A DNA stretch of 64,000 bases. Source: Actinomycetota bacterium (GTDB lineage: Bacteria; Actinomycetota; Actinomycetes; Nanopelagicales; Nanopelagicaceae). Location: assembly GCA_016870975.1 (NCBI GenBank), contig VGAE01000001.1, positions 1 through 64,000 of the forward strand, read 5' to 3'. The notes beneath the pieces were generated by a model, which saw only the letters and a program-made list of their open reading frames with translations, ran no database searches and was not told the DNA's origin. Within the stretch, counting starts at the first letter, position 1, and each line of letters starts with the position of its first letter. Positions 8,666 to 17,794 of this stretch are shown one piece after another. The translations under genes and the position numbers were made by a program.

Positions 8666-10258
8666 ATGACTGCACGTGAACGCCTTGCTGGCGGAACGGC
8701 TAATTTCATCGATGAGAGAACCGGCGCTGCCAAATGGATGAAGAAGACTCTGACCAAAGTCTTTCCTGATCACTGGTCATTTATGCTCGGTGAGATCGTT
8801 ATGTACTCCTTTGTCATTCTCCTGCTCTCGGGAACTTTCTTAACTTTCTGGTTTGACCCATCCATGAAAGAGGTGGAATATGAGGGTTCATATGAGCCAC
8901 TTAGTGGAGTAAAGATGTCGGCCGCGTATGCGTCAACCCTAAACATCTCATTTGATGTCCGCGGCGGCCTATTGATGCGCCAGGTACACCACTGGGCAGC
9001 GCTCATTTTTATGGCTGCGATGGTAATTCACATGATGCGCGTCTTCTTTACTGGCGCCTTCCGCAAGCCACGTGAGTTGAACTGGATTATCGGTGTCGCA
9101 CTTCTAACGCTCGGAATCGTTGAGGGTTTTCTCGGCTACTCCCTTCCAGATGATTTGCTTTCAGGTACCGGTATCCGTATTGCTGAGGCAATTCTCCAAG
9201 CGATACCGGTGGTTGGCTCTTATCTCTCCTACTTCTTATTTGGCGGAGCTTTCCCTGGCGAAGTTTTTGTACAGCGAATTTATGCGGCGCATATTCTCTT
9301 AATTCCAGGAATTATGCTGGCGCTCATTACCGTCCACTTGATGTTGGTCTGGTACCAGAAGCACACTCAATATCCTGGCCCAGGCAAAACCGAGAAAAAT
9401 GTCGTCGGTTATCCATTAATGCCGGTGTATATGGCTAAAGCTGGTGGTTTCTTCTTTATTGTCTTTGGTGTGACAGCGTTCCTCGGAGCGGTGGCATCTA
9501 TAAACCCAATCTGGATTTATGGTCCTTATAACCCCGGTCAAGTTGGCGCTGGCTCGCAACCCGATTGGTATATGGGTTGGCTAGATGGACTGGTACGTCT
9601 TGCTCCCCCAATCGAGACTCACGCCTTTGGGCACACAATCTCATGGAATATTTTGATTCCAGGATTAATAGTTCCCGGAATTATCTTCACGCTCCTTGCC
9701 TTCTATCCATTTATTGAGCAGTGGATGACCGGCGATAAGCGGGAACACCATATTCTTGATCGACCACGTAATAATCCAAATCGCACCGCAATTGGCGCCA
9801 TGTCACTCACATTTACTCTTGTTGCATTAATCAATGGCGGTAATGACTTGATTGCTACTCATTTTGATTTGTCAATTAATCAAATCATGTGGTTCTCACG
9901 AATCGGAATAATCGCTCTTCCGCCGTTGGCATTTGTAATTACAAAACGTATCTGTCTCTCGTTGCAACGTGCCGATCGAGAGCTAGTGCTCCACGGTCGT
10001 GAAACTGGTCGCTTAGTTATGTTGCCTCACGGTGAATTTATTGAAGTTCATGAACCACTTTCACCAGAGAAGGCCTATCTGTTGTCTCATCATGAACAGA
10101 ATCCACCGCTCGCCTTGAATAGCGAAGACGCTCAAGGCGTAGCCAACCCACAAGGGTTAAAGGGACGTGTTCGTTCACGGTTTTCTAGAGCTGCGCAAGA
10201 ACAGGTTGCGAAGCCAACCCCTAAAGAAGTATTGGAGCTGGAGGAGGGCCACTACTAA
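8666..10258 (+). CDS. qcrB: Cytochrome b subunit of the bc1 complex (QcrB)
   Basis: Binds the two b hemes and the quinol oxidation/reduction sites. Paired heme-ligand histidines are visible in HHWAALIFMAAMVIHMMRVF and in HILLIPGIMLALITVHLMLV. The Qo-site loop reads PDWYMGW, the actinobacterial version of the PEWY motif. At 530 residues it carries the long C-terminal cytosolic extension (after about residue 420) typical of actinobacterial QcrB. The ATG abuts the qcrA stop. Its 3' end overlaps the convergent SRPBCC gene by 4 nt. It is the last gene of the ctaE-qcrCAB operon. Confidence 0.95.
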   Translation: MTARERLAGGTANFIDERTGAAKWMKKTLTKVFPDHWSFMLGEIVMYSFVILLLSGTFLTFWFDPSMKEVEYEGSYEPLSGVKMSAAYASTLNISFDVRGGLLMRQVHHWAALIFMAAMVIHMMRVFFTGAFRKPRELNWIIGVALLTLGIVEGFLGYSLPDDLLSGTGIRIAEAILQAIPVVGSYLSYFLFGGAFPGEVFVQRIYAAHILLIPGIMLALITVHLMLVWYQKHTQYPGPGKTEKNVVGYPLMPVYMAKAGGFFFIVFGVTAFLGAVASINPIWIYGPYNPGQVGAGSQPDWYMGWLDGLVRLAPPIETHAFGHTISWNILIPGLIVPGIIFTLLAFYPFIEQWMTGDKREHHILDRPRNNPNRTAIGAMSLTFTLVALINGGNDLIATHFDLSINQIMWFSRIGIIALPPLAFVITKRICLSLQRADRELVLHGRETGRLVMLPHGEFIEVHEPLSPEKAYLLSHHEQNPPLALNSEDAQGVANPQGLKGRVRSRFSRAAQEQVAKPTPKEVLELEEGHY

Positions 10259-10728
10259 GCCTTCTGCTCCACCATTTTCTTCAGCAATACTAAGCTCTTA
10301 GCTATCGCCTTTTCCGCGTAGCTAAAAGCATTTCTTCGTCTTAGCAACCATTGATAGGGCGAGGGTCTGCCATCGAAACTCTCGACTACTCTGACCTTTC
10401 CATTTCCCAACTCTGTTAGTTCATAACGCCACACCCACTTTCCAACGTGGCGCCAGGCGATTAATTCGTTTTGGTCGAACTCCGTAATGTAATTGGTAAT
10501 GTGATACGGAATCCCTATTTTCATTTTCATGCCAAATTTTGAGCCCAAAGTTAATGTTTCAGGGCCCCAATTAACGCTTTTTACTGAATTTGAACCATCA
10601 ATAAGGGGATGCTGAGTTGGATCAGTCAGAAGTTCGAAAATCTCAGAAGCGCTGCCCTCGATTTCAATTTGAGCAGATTTAACCTTTGGGTCGCCGCTCT
10701 GAAGAATTTCTGAGCGAATTTCAGCCAT
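10255..10728 (-). CDS. SRPBCC (START-like) family protein at the end of the cta operon
   Basis: A 157-residue protein with the polyketide cyclase/START-like pattern: an N-terminal strand with ASEIFELLTDPTQHPLIDG, a central GSKFGMKMKIG, and a C-terminal helix. ATG 10728 overlaps the ctaF stop by 8 nt and begins the conserved fold; an upstream start at 10782 would run 62 nt into ctaF. The fold makes a hydrophobic ligand pocket, but no ligand can be inferred. Overlap with ctaF suggests co-expression with the oxidase, so a role in oxidase assembly or lipid/heme handling is possible but unproven. A second SRPBCC protein is at 46675-47109. Confidence 0.75.
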   Translation of the reverse strand: MAEIRSEILQSGDPKVKSAQIEIEGSASEIFELLTDPTQHPLIDGSNSVKSVNWGPETLTLGSKFGMKMKIGIPYHITNYITEFDQNELIAWRHVGKWVWRYELTELGNGKVRVVESFDGRPSPYQWLLRRRNAFSYAEKAIAKSLVLLKKMVEQKA

Positions 10729-11125
10729 GGTGGCTTCGGTTCGGTTTCTCGTACTCAAGGACAAAACCCATAATTGAGACAATCAGAGCGCCGAGTGCGA
10801 TAAGTGTCATCCACCAACCAATTACTAGACCTATTCCAACAGCTGTGACGGATGCGGCTACAGGTAACGGCCACCAAGAGTGAGGACTGAAAAAACCTAA
10901 TTCGCCGGCACCATCAGCAATCTCAGCAGTTAGATTGTCTTCCGGAAGGACGCCGCCGGTTCGGCGATTGGAGAACCAGAAATAATAACCAATTATCAAA
11001 GCCAATCCTGCGCTCAACGCAAGCGCGGTTATACCTACAGGCTCATTGGACATCTGCCAATATACGACGGTTACAAGCGCGTAGAAAAAGAAGAGAAAGA
11101 GAAATAGCTGGTAGCCAAATTTCAT
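10721..11125 (-). CDS. ctaF: Cytochrome c oxidase subunit IV, actinobacterial type (CtaF)
   Basis: Small accessory membrane subunit specific to actinobacterial aa3 oxidases. The 134-residue protein has N-terminal hairpin helices (about residues 5-52), a polar loop, the motif [14 protein letters not shown], and two further helices, which is the CtaF pattern. Its ATG overlaps the ctaD stop by 4 nt, and its stop overlaps the SRPBCC gene. Identification rests on this topology and on the ctaC-ctaD-ctaF order, which is conserved in the phylum. Confidence 0.9.
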   Translation of the reverse strand: MKFGYQLFLFLFFFYALVTVVYWQMSNEPVGITALALSAGLALIIGYYFWFSNRRTGGVLPEDNLTAEIADGAGELGFFSPHSWWPLPVAASVTAVGIGLVIGWWMTLIALGALIVSIMGFVLEYEKPNRSHHG

Positions 11126-12789
11126 TTCTTATGTCCATCCTCAATTGCGGCATGCTCCGGATGATGCAGGTCAAAAGCTGGACGCTCCGAGCGGATGCGT
11201 GGCATGGAATAGAAATTATGTCTAGGCGGTGGGCAGGAAGTCGCCCATTCTAAGGAAGCGCCATAACCCCATGGATCGTCTACTCCAACTTTAGGAGCGC
11301 TCTTGGTAATCCAGATATTGATAAAGAATGGAATCATGGATAGCGCAAGTAGGGCTGCGCCTACCGTTGAAACCATATTCATAAATGTAAAACCGTCAGT
11401 GGCTAGATAATCTGCATATCGACGAGGAAAGCCTTTAATTCCTAACCAGTGCTGAATTAAAAAGGTAGTGTGGAAACCGATAAAGAGCGTCCAGAAATGA
11501 ACCTTTCCGAGCGTTTCATTTAACATCCGTCCGGTCATCTTCGGCCACCAGAAATAGAAACCAGCAAACATCGCAAAGACCACGGTTCCAAAAAGAACGT
11601 AATGGAAGTGAGCAACAACGAAGTAAGAGGCGGAGACCGCAAAATCTAAAGGTGGGCTCGCCAAAATAACGCCGGTTAGACCGCCGAGAAGGAATGTAAT
11701 CAAAAAGCCCATCACAAAGAGCATCGGAGTCTCAAAAGTCAGCGAGCCCCGCCACATCGTTCCAATCCAGTTGAAGAATTTAACTCCGGTAGGGACAGCA
11801 ATCAGGAATGTCATAAATGAGAAGAATGCGAGGGAAACTTGGCCAGTTGCGTACATATGGTGGGCCCAAACTGCAACTGAGAGTGCGGCAATTGCAATAG
11901 TTGCCGCTACCAAACCCTTGTATCCGAAAATTGGCTTTCGACTAAATACTGGAAGAATTTCGGTGGCAATTCCAAAGAACGGTAGCGCCAAGATGTAAAC
12001 CTCGGGATGACCGAAGAACCAAAAGAGATGCTGGAAGAGCATGGCTCCACCGTTAGCCGGGTCAAAGATATGCGAGCCAAATAATCGATCAGATTCCAAA
12101 CCGAGAAGAACTGCAGCCAGCGGTGGGAAGGCAATCAAAACCAGAATTGAAGTTAGGAGAACGTTCCAGGTGAATATCGGCATTCGAAACATCGTCATAC
12201 CCGGCGCACGCATTGTGAAGATCGTTGTAACAAAGTTGACGCCACCAAGAATTGTTCCGAGTCCGGAGACAGCTAATCCCATAATCCAGAGATCCGCGCC
12301 GATGCCGGGCGAATAACTAGAGTTTGAAAGTGGAGCATAAGCAGTCCAGCCAAAGGAGGCCGCTCCTCCCGGGGTTAAAAATCCGGCGGTGGCAACGGTT
12401 GCGCCAAATAGGTAAAGCCAATAGGAGAACATATTCAGACGCGGGAAAGCGACATCGGCTGCACCAATTTGCAGCGGCATGATTACATTTGCGAAACCGA
12501 CAAACAGAGGCGTGGCAAACATCAGAAGCATGATCGTGCCGTGCATTGTGAAGACTTGGTTGTACTGCTCTGAACTGAGGAATTGGAGCCCTGGTTGAGC
12601 CAGTTCAGCGCGAATTGCTAGCGCGAGTACTCCGCCAATCAAGAACCAAATAAAAGATGTAATCAGGTAGAGGTAACCGATTACTTTGTGGTCAGTTGTA
12701 GTCAGGATTTTGACGGCGAGCTGGCCTTTAGTCAGCTTTCGCAGAGGAATGTACTCGCGCTCTTCTGGTTTCGTCGCGTAAGTTGTCAT
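11122..12789 (-). CDS. ctaD: Cytochrome c oxidase subunit I (CtaD)
   Basis: Catalytic proton-pumping subunit holding heme a, heme a3 and CuB. Seen: HGTIMLLM (heme a His near residue 83), [12 protein letters not shown] with the CuB His, the E of the D-channel and the cross-linked Tyr (H261, E263, Y265), HH at 310-311, K337 of the K-channel in [10 protein letters not shown], and the heme ligands H394/H396 in VVAHFHYV. The segment just before reads VSASYF: the residues equivalent to bovine H368/D369, which bind the non-redox Mg/Mn ion, are Ser386 and Ala387. The loss is mirrored in subunit II. Length of 555 is normal. It overlaps ctaC and ctaF by 4 nt each. Confidence 0.96.
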   Translation of the reverse strand: MTTYATKPEEREYIPLRKLTKGQLAVKILTTTDHKVIGYLYLITSFIWFLIGGVLALAIRAELAQPGLQFLSSEQYNQVFTMHGTIMLLMFATPLFVGFANVIMPLQIGAADVAFPRLNMFSYWLYLFGATVATAGFLTPGGAASFGWTAYAPLSNSSYSPGIGADLWIMGLAVSGLGTILGGVNFVTTIFTMRAPGMTMFRMPIFTWNVLLTSILVLIAFPPLAAVLLGLESDRLFGSHIFDPANGGAMLFQHLFWFFGHPEVYILALPFFGIATEILPVFSRKPIFGYKGLVAATIAIAALSVAVWAHHMYATGQVSLAFFSFMTFLIAVPTGVKFFNWIGTMWRGSLTFETPMLFVMGFLITFLLGGLTGVILASPPLDFAVSASYFVVAHFHYVLFGTVVFAMFAGFYFWWPKMTGRMLNETLGKVHFWTLFIGFHTTFLIQHWLGIKGFPRRYADYLATDGFTFMNMVSTVGAALLALSMIPFFINIWITKSAPKVGVDDPWGYGASLEWATSCPPPRHNFYSMPRIRSERPAFDLHHPEHAAIEDGHKK

Positions 12790-13544
12790 GCGTTCGCTCC
12801 TACTTTAAGGGAACCAATATATGTTTGGTATTCCGCAGGCGTCACCACTTTTACAGTAAAGAGCATTTGGGAGTGTTGTCTTCCACAAAGGATGTTGCAG
12901 CGCCCCGGATAAGTTCCAAGTTCGTTTGCGGTGAACTCAACTTGATTCTCTGCACCGGGAATACTTTGGATCTGCATCATGAACGCTGGAATCCAAAAGC
13001 CGTGGACAACATCTGAGGCCGTTATTTTGAATCGAACCCTCTCTCCTTGAGGCATGTAAAGGGTCGGCGGTTGTGCTGGCGTGCCAGTTACGGTCGTTCC
13101 TGGGCCGGCATCTTGATAGGTGAATTGCCATGACCACTGGAATGCATTGACAGTTACATCATGAACATCGGTGGCTGTGATTGGCGAAACCTCTTTGATC
13201 TCATTCTGAGCTCGCGCGGTGTATCCGAATAGAACTGCGATAATCAAGAACGGAATTACGGTGTAAGCAATCTCAATTGGGACGTTGTACTGAAATTGTT
13301 TAGGAAATTTTTCATCCTTTTTACGATGAAAAATCGCCGGCCAGATAATTAAAATCATGGTGAAAACGCCAACTACCGCTGCAGCAATCCAGGCGCCTTG
13401 CCAGAGAGTGAAAGAGTGTTGATTCACGCTTGAAACGTTCCCCGTAAAACCAACGCCTCGAAATTCCTCGGATGAGCATCCGGCAAGAATTAAGACTGAG
13501 GGGAGTGTAGATATTGCCGCGAGAACCCGACGCTTTAATCGCAC
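12786..13544 (-). CDS. ctaC: Cytochrome c oxidase subunit II (CtaC), lipoprotein
   Basis: Holds the binuclear CuA centre that receives electrons from QcrC. A signal peptide ends in the lipobox LILAGCSS (Cys23), followed by two membrane helices (about 50-70 and 92-110) and an external cupredoxin domain. CuA ligands are H181, C216, C220, H224 and M227. The residue between the cysteines that is normally Glu (bovine E198, whose backbone binds Cu and side chain binds Mg/Mn) is Ile218. The start is GTG 13544. A TACTAT -10-like element lies about 10 nt upstream, so the transcript may be nearly leaderless. First gene of ctaC-ctaD-ctaF-SRPBCC. Confidence 0.95.
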   Translation of the reverse strand: MRLKRRVLAAISTLPSVLILAGCSSEEFRGVGFTGNVSSVNQHSFTLWQGAWIAAAVVGVFTMILIIWPAIFHRKKDEKFPKQFQYNVPIEIAYTVIPFLIIAVLFGYTARAQNEIKEVSPITATDVHDVTVNAFQWSWQFTYQDAGPGTTVTGTPAQPPTLYMPQGERVRFKITASDVVHGFWIPAFMMQIQSIPGAENQVEFTANELGTYPGRCNILCGRQHSQMLFTVKVVTPAEYQTYIGSLKVGANA

Positions 13545-13600
13545 TCTCTAAGGATAGTAGTCACTCGCGGAAGCGCCGATTAGGAGGTAGCGTTCCAAGG

Positions 13601-14686
13601 GTGTCCCCCATCACAAACCTAGATTTTCGAAGTGAGCTTCGCCAATCCGCCAGGTCTCAGCAAGCTCTAATTGATGCATTGGATTTGGCCGGATTGGATC
13701 CCCGAAAAATCCATCATGGCTCGGCTCGGTTACGAAATGCTTTAGGTGAAGCGCGCGAAAGTATCGCAACCGATCTGGAAATCTCACCATCAAATATCGA
13801 ATTTGTTGGTGAGTTAGGTATGGGATTTTGGCTGGCGATTGAAGGAATGCTGCGCTCATCAGAGGCTCCCTTTGTTTATTCGGCAATCGACCGTCAACTC
13901 GTACATGCAATTGCGCGTCAAGAGAAGGAACGAAAAGTAATAGAGCTACCCGCGCCTCACTCCGGCGTAGTTGATTATGAGGATCCAAAAATTCCAAACG
14001 ATTCACTTATATCTTGGCAAGCGGCAAATAGAGAGACCGGAGTTCTGCAAGCTAATCCAAAGCGCAGCTCTCTAAGAGTTTTTGCCGATATGACAGCTAC
14101 TATCAATCCGAGCGCGCTGCCTCCGCAATGGGTCGCAGCAATCTGGGATCCGAGAAGTTTCTCTGGACCAGAGGGATTGGCGATATTAGCGATATCTGAT
14201 GAATTAGATACCTGGAAGAACCCGCTGCCGAATCTCGATAATCGAAGGAGTTTTGGCTCTCATTCTAAGATTGCAGTGATAGCAACGGCAGTCGCGCTTC
14301 GTGATTGGATGCGAAACCGAGGAGCCCTGGAAGGGCAATTGAATAATTTGAATTCACAGTTACGCTCTCTAATTAGGAAGAGAATACCTGGAGCGCGAAT
14401 CGCTGGAGCAGAGACCGGTGATCCACAACGGATCTCGTTCATCGTCGATGACATAGTTGCTGAGCAATTGCTGCGAGAGATGGAGAAATCTCAGATACTT
14501 ATTGATGCTGGTTCAGCCTGTTCCGCGGCGGAGCTATCTCCCAGCCACGTACTTTCGGCTATGGGTTTTGGCGAAGCTGGTCAGTTGCGAATCACATTAA
14601 AGGCAGAGCACGACGAAGCTGCTATCGAAAACCTTGCAAAAGGTCTCGAAACCGAGATTGCTAAATTACGTTCGAGTTCTAATTAG
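13601..14686 (+). CDS. Cysteine desulfurase (NifS/IscS)-like protein lacking the PLP lysine
   Basis: Aligns by eye along the whole length of class V aminotransferase-like cysteine desulfurases: LHG-like start (IHHGSARLRNALGEARESIA), NRETGVLQ (canonical N-E-T-G-V), D163 at the PLP-nitrogen Asp, and GSACSAAELSPSHVL with the sulfur-accepting Cys307. The block that should read S-x-H-K-F-x-G-P-K-G reads D-P-R-S-F-S-G-P-E-G, so the Schiff-base lysine is Ser186. The His-x-A catalytic segment and the PLP Gln are also not recognisable. It therefore cannot be a conventional desulfurase; it may be a pseudoenzyme. GTG 13601 was chosen because it starts the fold and follows AGGAGG at 13582-13587. It converges on erpA with a 4-nt overlap. 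Confidence 0.75.
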   Translation: MSPITNLDFRSELRQSARSQQALIDALDLAGLDPRKIHHGSARLRNALGEARESIATDLEISPSNIEFVGELGMGFWLAIEGMLRSSEAPFVYSAIDRQLVHAIARQEKERKVIELPAPHSGVVDYEDPKIPNDSLISWQAANRETGVLQANPKRSSLRVFADMTATINPSALPPQWVAAIWDPRSFSGPEGLAILAISDELDTWKNPLPNLDNRRSFGSHSKIAVIATAVALRDWMRNRGALEGQLNNLNSQLRSLIRKRIPGARIAGAETGDPQRISFIVDDIVAEQLLREMEKSQILIDAGSACSAAELSPSHVLSAMGFGEAGQLRITLKAEHDEAAIENLAKGLETEIAKLRSSSN

Positions 14687-15024
14687 TTGAAAGAGTCGCC
14701 GCAGGCGCAGGAGCCTTGGGCATTTGGATTATCAATAGTGAAGCCCTGTTTTTGAATCGTATCCACAAAATCAATTGTGGCGCCCATCAGATAAGGCGTA
14801 CTCATTTTGTCAGTAACAACTTTTACGGTGCCAAATTCTGAGATGGAATCGCCATCTAACGCACGATCATCAAAGTAGAGTTGATATCGAAGTCCAGAGC
14901 AGCCACCTGGTTGTACGGCCACGCGTAATCGCAAATCGTCGCGACCTTCTTGTGAAAGAAGTGAAGCAACCTTCTCCGCTGCGACCTGGGTAAGGACAAT
15001 TCCGGTCTTGGTATCCGTGCTCAT
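14683..15024 (-). CDS. erpA: HesB/IscA-type iron-sulfur cluster insertion protein
   Basis: A-type carrier that delivers Fe-S clusters to apoproteins. The three cluster cysteines are present: Cys in PGGCSGLRYQL and the C-terminal pair in GSCACGDSF. The 113-residue length matches ErpA/IscA. ATG 15024 follows AGGAGT; an upstream start at 15114 would overlap nadA by 27 nt. It is divergent from nadA, whose product needs a 4Fe-4S cluster, and convergent with the NifS-like gene. Actinobacteria usually make their clusters with a SUF system encoded elsewhere, so this is the accessory carrier. Confidence 0.92.
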   Translation of the reverse strand: MSTDTKTGIVLTQVAAEKVASLLSQEGRDDLRLRVAVQPGGCSGLRYQLYFDDRALDGDSISEFGTVKVVTDKMSTPYLMGATIDFVDTIQKQGFTIDNPNAQGSCACGDSFN

Positions 15025-15087
15025 CGCGACTCCTATCGATTGAAAATTTCGCTCTGATTTTACTCTGGAGGAGAGGATAATGCGGCC

Positions 15088-16236
15088 ATGGCCAAAGTTC
15101 TCTCTGAATTGCATCTCCTCGGAAGAGAGTCAGATCTCTCGAGCGAGCGGGGTGTCTCCTGCACCGGTGAACTGCCTGAGCCAAGCGATCCAACGCTAGT
15201 TGAGCGGGCCGCGACGGCAAGAGAGAAATTAGGCAAGAGGACGCTAATCCTGGGCCATCACTACCAGCGCGATGAGGTCATTGAATTTGCGGATATAACT
15301 GGTGATTCATTCAAATTAGCTCGCGCAGCTGCAGATCGCGGAGATAGTGAATTCATTGTTTTCTGTGGCGTACATTTCATGGCAGAGAGTGCGGATATCC
15401 TGACTAGCCCTAAACAACAAGTTGTACTACCCGATTTGGCGGCTGGATGTTCAATGGCAGATATGGCCGCGTCTAATCAAGTAAGAGATGCTTGGGAGAT
15501 ATTTGAAAAATTGGGAATTTCTCGAAAGACAATTCCGATTACTTACATGAATTCAAGTGCCGCAATAAAAGCATTTACCGGAGAAAATGGCGGAAGTATC
15601 TGTACCTCTTCAAATGCAGAAAGAGCAATGAGATGGGCTCTTGAAAATGGCGAAAAAATATTCTTTCTTCCCGATCAACATCTTGGTCGAAATACCGCGG
15701 TTCTCCGCCTTGGACTTAATTTGACTGATTGCGTCGTTTGGAATCCATGGAAAAATAATGGCGGCTTAACTGATGATGAAATACGCGGCGCGAAGATAAT
15801 TCTTTGGCGTGGGCACTGTTCAGTACATGGCCGATTTACATTAGAGAACGTAAAGGAGGTGCGAGCCCGCGTACCGAGCGTGCAGATCTTGGTCCATCCG
15901 GAATGCCAATATGAGGTAGTGAGCGCTGCCGATGTCGTAGGAAGTACGGAGAGCATCATTAAAACCATTGAAGCTGCACCGCAAGGATCTTCTTGGGCCA
16001 TCGGAACTGAGCTAAACCTCGTAAAGCGACTCGCCCGCGATAACCCCGGAAAAAAGATTACTTTTCTAGATAGGACAATCTGTTATTGCTCCACAATGAA
16101 TAGGATCGATTTACCGCATCTGGTCTGGGCGCTGGAGTCCCTGGTTCGCGGTAAAGTCATAAACCAAATCAAAGTTCCTGAGAAAACCGCTAAAGAGGCA
16201 CGAGTTGCGCTGGAGCGCATGCTCGCCCTACCTTAA
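15088..16236 (+). CDS. nadA: Quinolinate synthase NadA
   Basis: 4Fe-4S enzyme that condenses iminoaspartate with dihydroxyacetone phosphate to quinolinate in de novo NAD synthesis. Visible motifs are GHHYQRDEVIEFADITGDS, FCGVHFMAESADIL (first cluster Cys), GGSICTSSNA (second), and FLDRTICYCSTM (third). Length of 382 is usual for the long actinobacterial form. It begins 63 nt from the divergent erpA start. No nadB or nadC is adjacent, although these often follow in actinobacteria, so the partner genes must lie elsewhere or be replaced. The DUF3043 gene follows after 5 nt. Confidence 0.96.
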   Translation: MAKVLSELHLLGRESDLSSERGVSCTGELPEPSDPTLVERAATAREKLGKRTLILGHHYQRDEVIEFADITGDSFKLARAAADRGDSEFIVFCGVHFMAESADILTSPKQQVVLPDLAAGCSMADMAASNQVRDAWEIFEKLGISRKTIPITYMNSSAAIKAFTGENGGSICTSSNAERAMRWALENGEKIFFLPDQHLGRNTAVLRLGLNLTDCVVWNPWKNNGGLTDDEIRGAKIILWRGHCSVHGRFTLENVKEVRARVPSVQILVHPECQYEVVSAADVVGSTESIIKTIEAAPQGSSWAIGTELNLVKRLARDNPGKKITFLDRTICYCSTMNRIDLPHLVWALESLVRGKVINQIKVPEKTAKEARVALERMLALP

Positions 16237-16241
16237 CTGTC

Positions 16242-16760
16242 ATGAGCGAGAAAAAAGGTAGACCAACGCCGAAGCGTAAAGAAGCCGAGAAAGAACGTGT
16301 TCTAAAACGTCTGGCTCCAGCGGCGACGAAAGAAGCGAAAAAACTGCAGAAGAGGCAATCACGTATTGTGCGCAGCGCCCAGCGCGAGGCATATATGCGC
16401 GGCGACGAGAGCGCGCTACCGCCTCGCGACCGTGGCCCAATTCGAAAATTTGTAAGAGATTACGTAGATGCTCGCAGATCCATCGGAGAATTTTTCTTGC
16501 CGGTAATCGTATTAGTTCTATTTATGACAATCGTGCCGGTGATTCAAGTTCAACTCGCTGCGATAATTTTGATGTACTCAATTCTTGGACTCTCTTTTAT
16601 AGATGGTTTCTATTTAAGTCGGAAGATAAAGCGTGAAGTAACAAAGAGATTCCCTGGCGAGAACTTGAAGGGTGTCGGAATGTACGGCTGGCTTCGCTCC
16701 ACACAGATTCGACGACTACGTGCGCCGCTGCCTCGAGTAACTCGCGGAACTAAGCTCTAG
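16242..16760 (+). CDS. DUF3043 family membrane protein
   Basis: A conserved actinobacterial protein of unknown function. The first 80 residues are highly basic and predicted helical (KRKEAEKERVLKRLAP, KEAKKLQKRQSR), with the family motif RGPIRKFVRDYVDARRSIGEF. Two hydrophobic helices follow (about 84-105 and 108-125), and then a short basic tail. The position next to nadA recurs in the phylum in my recollection. A nucleic-acid or ribosome-facing cytoplasmic tail on a membrane hairpin is a reasonable picture, but no function is known. Confidence 0.82.
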   Translation: MSEKKGRPTPKRKEAEKERVLKRLAPAATKEAKKLQKRQSRIVRSAQREAYMRGDESALPPRDRGPIRKFVRDYVDARRSIGEFFLPVIVLVLFMTIVPVIQVQLAAIILMYSILGLSFIDGFYLSRKIKREVTKRFPGENLKGVGMYGWLRSTQIRRLRAPLPRVTRGTKL

Positions 16761-16766
16761 TCTGAA

Positions 16767-17768
16767 CTAAGCTCTGGGTTTTGGAGATTCGGTCTTTGCT
16801 GGATCTTTCTCGGGAAGTGTTCCGAGAGCTTTATCAATCTCACGCATAGTTTCCGCGCTCAATTGGACACCGCTAGCAGCAACATTTTCTTTAATCTGTT
16901 CCGGTTTAGATGCGCCGATTATTGCGCTTGAAACATTGGGATTTTGCAATACCCAGGCTACAGCCAGCTGAGCCAGAGTAAGTCCCTCATTTTTTGCGAT
17001 CGGCTTCAATTGTTGAACAGCTGTTAGGACCTCATCTCGCATCCATCGCGAAATCATCGATGCCCCGCCCTTCTTATCAGTCGCTCTTGAACCTGCGGGC
17101 GGTTTCTCGCCTGGGCGATATTTACCGCTCAAAGCGCCTTGCGCTATCGGGGACCAGACGATTTGGCCAATGCCTTTTGATTTGCAGAGCGGAACAACTT
17201 CTTTTTCTATTACACGCCAAAGCAGTGAATATTGGGGCTGGCTAGAAATAAATTTATCGAATCCACGACGTTCTTGAATTCGGAGCGCTTCCTTAATTTC
17301 TTCAGATCGCCACTCTGAGAATCCAATATAGAAAACTTTTCCTTGACGAATTAGGTCGTCGCAGGCACTTAAACTTTCTTCGAGTGGAGTTTCGTAGTCA
17401 AATCGGTGGAATTGATACAAGTCGATATGGTCAGTTTGAAGTCTCTTTAGAGAGGCGTGAACTGATTCCAGAATATGCTTTCTAGATAGTCCACGATCAT
17501 TCTTTCCAGAGCCAGTTGGCCAATAAACCTTCGTCAATAATTCGTATGACTCTCGCCGCACTCCTTTTAGAGCTCTTCCCAGTACAGATTCTGCGCGAGT
17601 TCCAGCATAAACATCTGCGGTATCTAAAGTTGTTATCCCGAGTTCAAGCGCCGTTCGAACACATTTGGTGGCAGCTTTCTCCTCAACTTGAGAGCCATGG
17701 GTCAGCCAATTTCCAAAGGTAATTTCGCTGACATACATTCCGGAATTGCCAAGTTTGCGATGTCTCAT
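16767..17768 (-). CDS. Aldo/keto reductase (KCNAB/YghZ-like)
   Basis: NADPH-dependent carbonyl reductase with a TIM-barrel fold. The catalytic tetrad is visible: Asp and Tyr in TLDTADVYAGTRAESVLGRAL, Lys in ELLTKVYWP and His in YQFHRFD. The C-terminal cofactor motif reads VSSAIIGASKPEQI. The short loops and the VVPLCKSKGIGQIVWSPIAQG segment resemble the potassium-channel beta-subunit/YghZ subgroup. Length of 333 is typical. It sits between DUF3043 and gcvT with gaps under 30 nt; no pathway link is apparent. Confidence 0.9.
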   Translation of the reverse strand: MRHRKLGNSGMYVSEITFGNWLTHGSQVEEKAATKCVRTALELGITTLDTADVYAGTRAESVLGRALKGVRRESYELLTKVYWPTGSGKNDRGLSRKHILESVHASLKRLQTDHIDLYQFHRFDYETPLEESLSACDDLIRQGKVFYIGFSEWRSEEIKEALRIQERRGFDKFISSQPQYSLLWRVIEKEVVPLCKSKGIGQIVWSPIAQGALSGKYRPGEKPPAGSRATDKKGGASMISRWMRDEVLTAVQQLKPIAKNEGLTLAQLAVAWVLQNPNVSSAIIGASKPEQIKENVAASGVQLSAETMREIDKALGTLPEKDPAKTESPKPRA

Positions 17769-17794
17769 GGGTAAAGGTTAGCGTCTAGCAGGAG

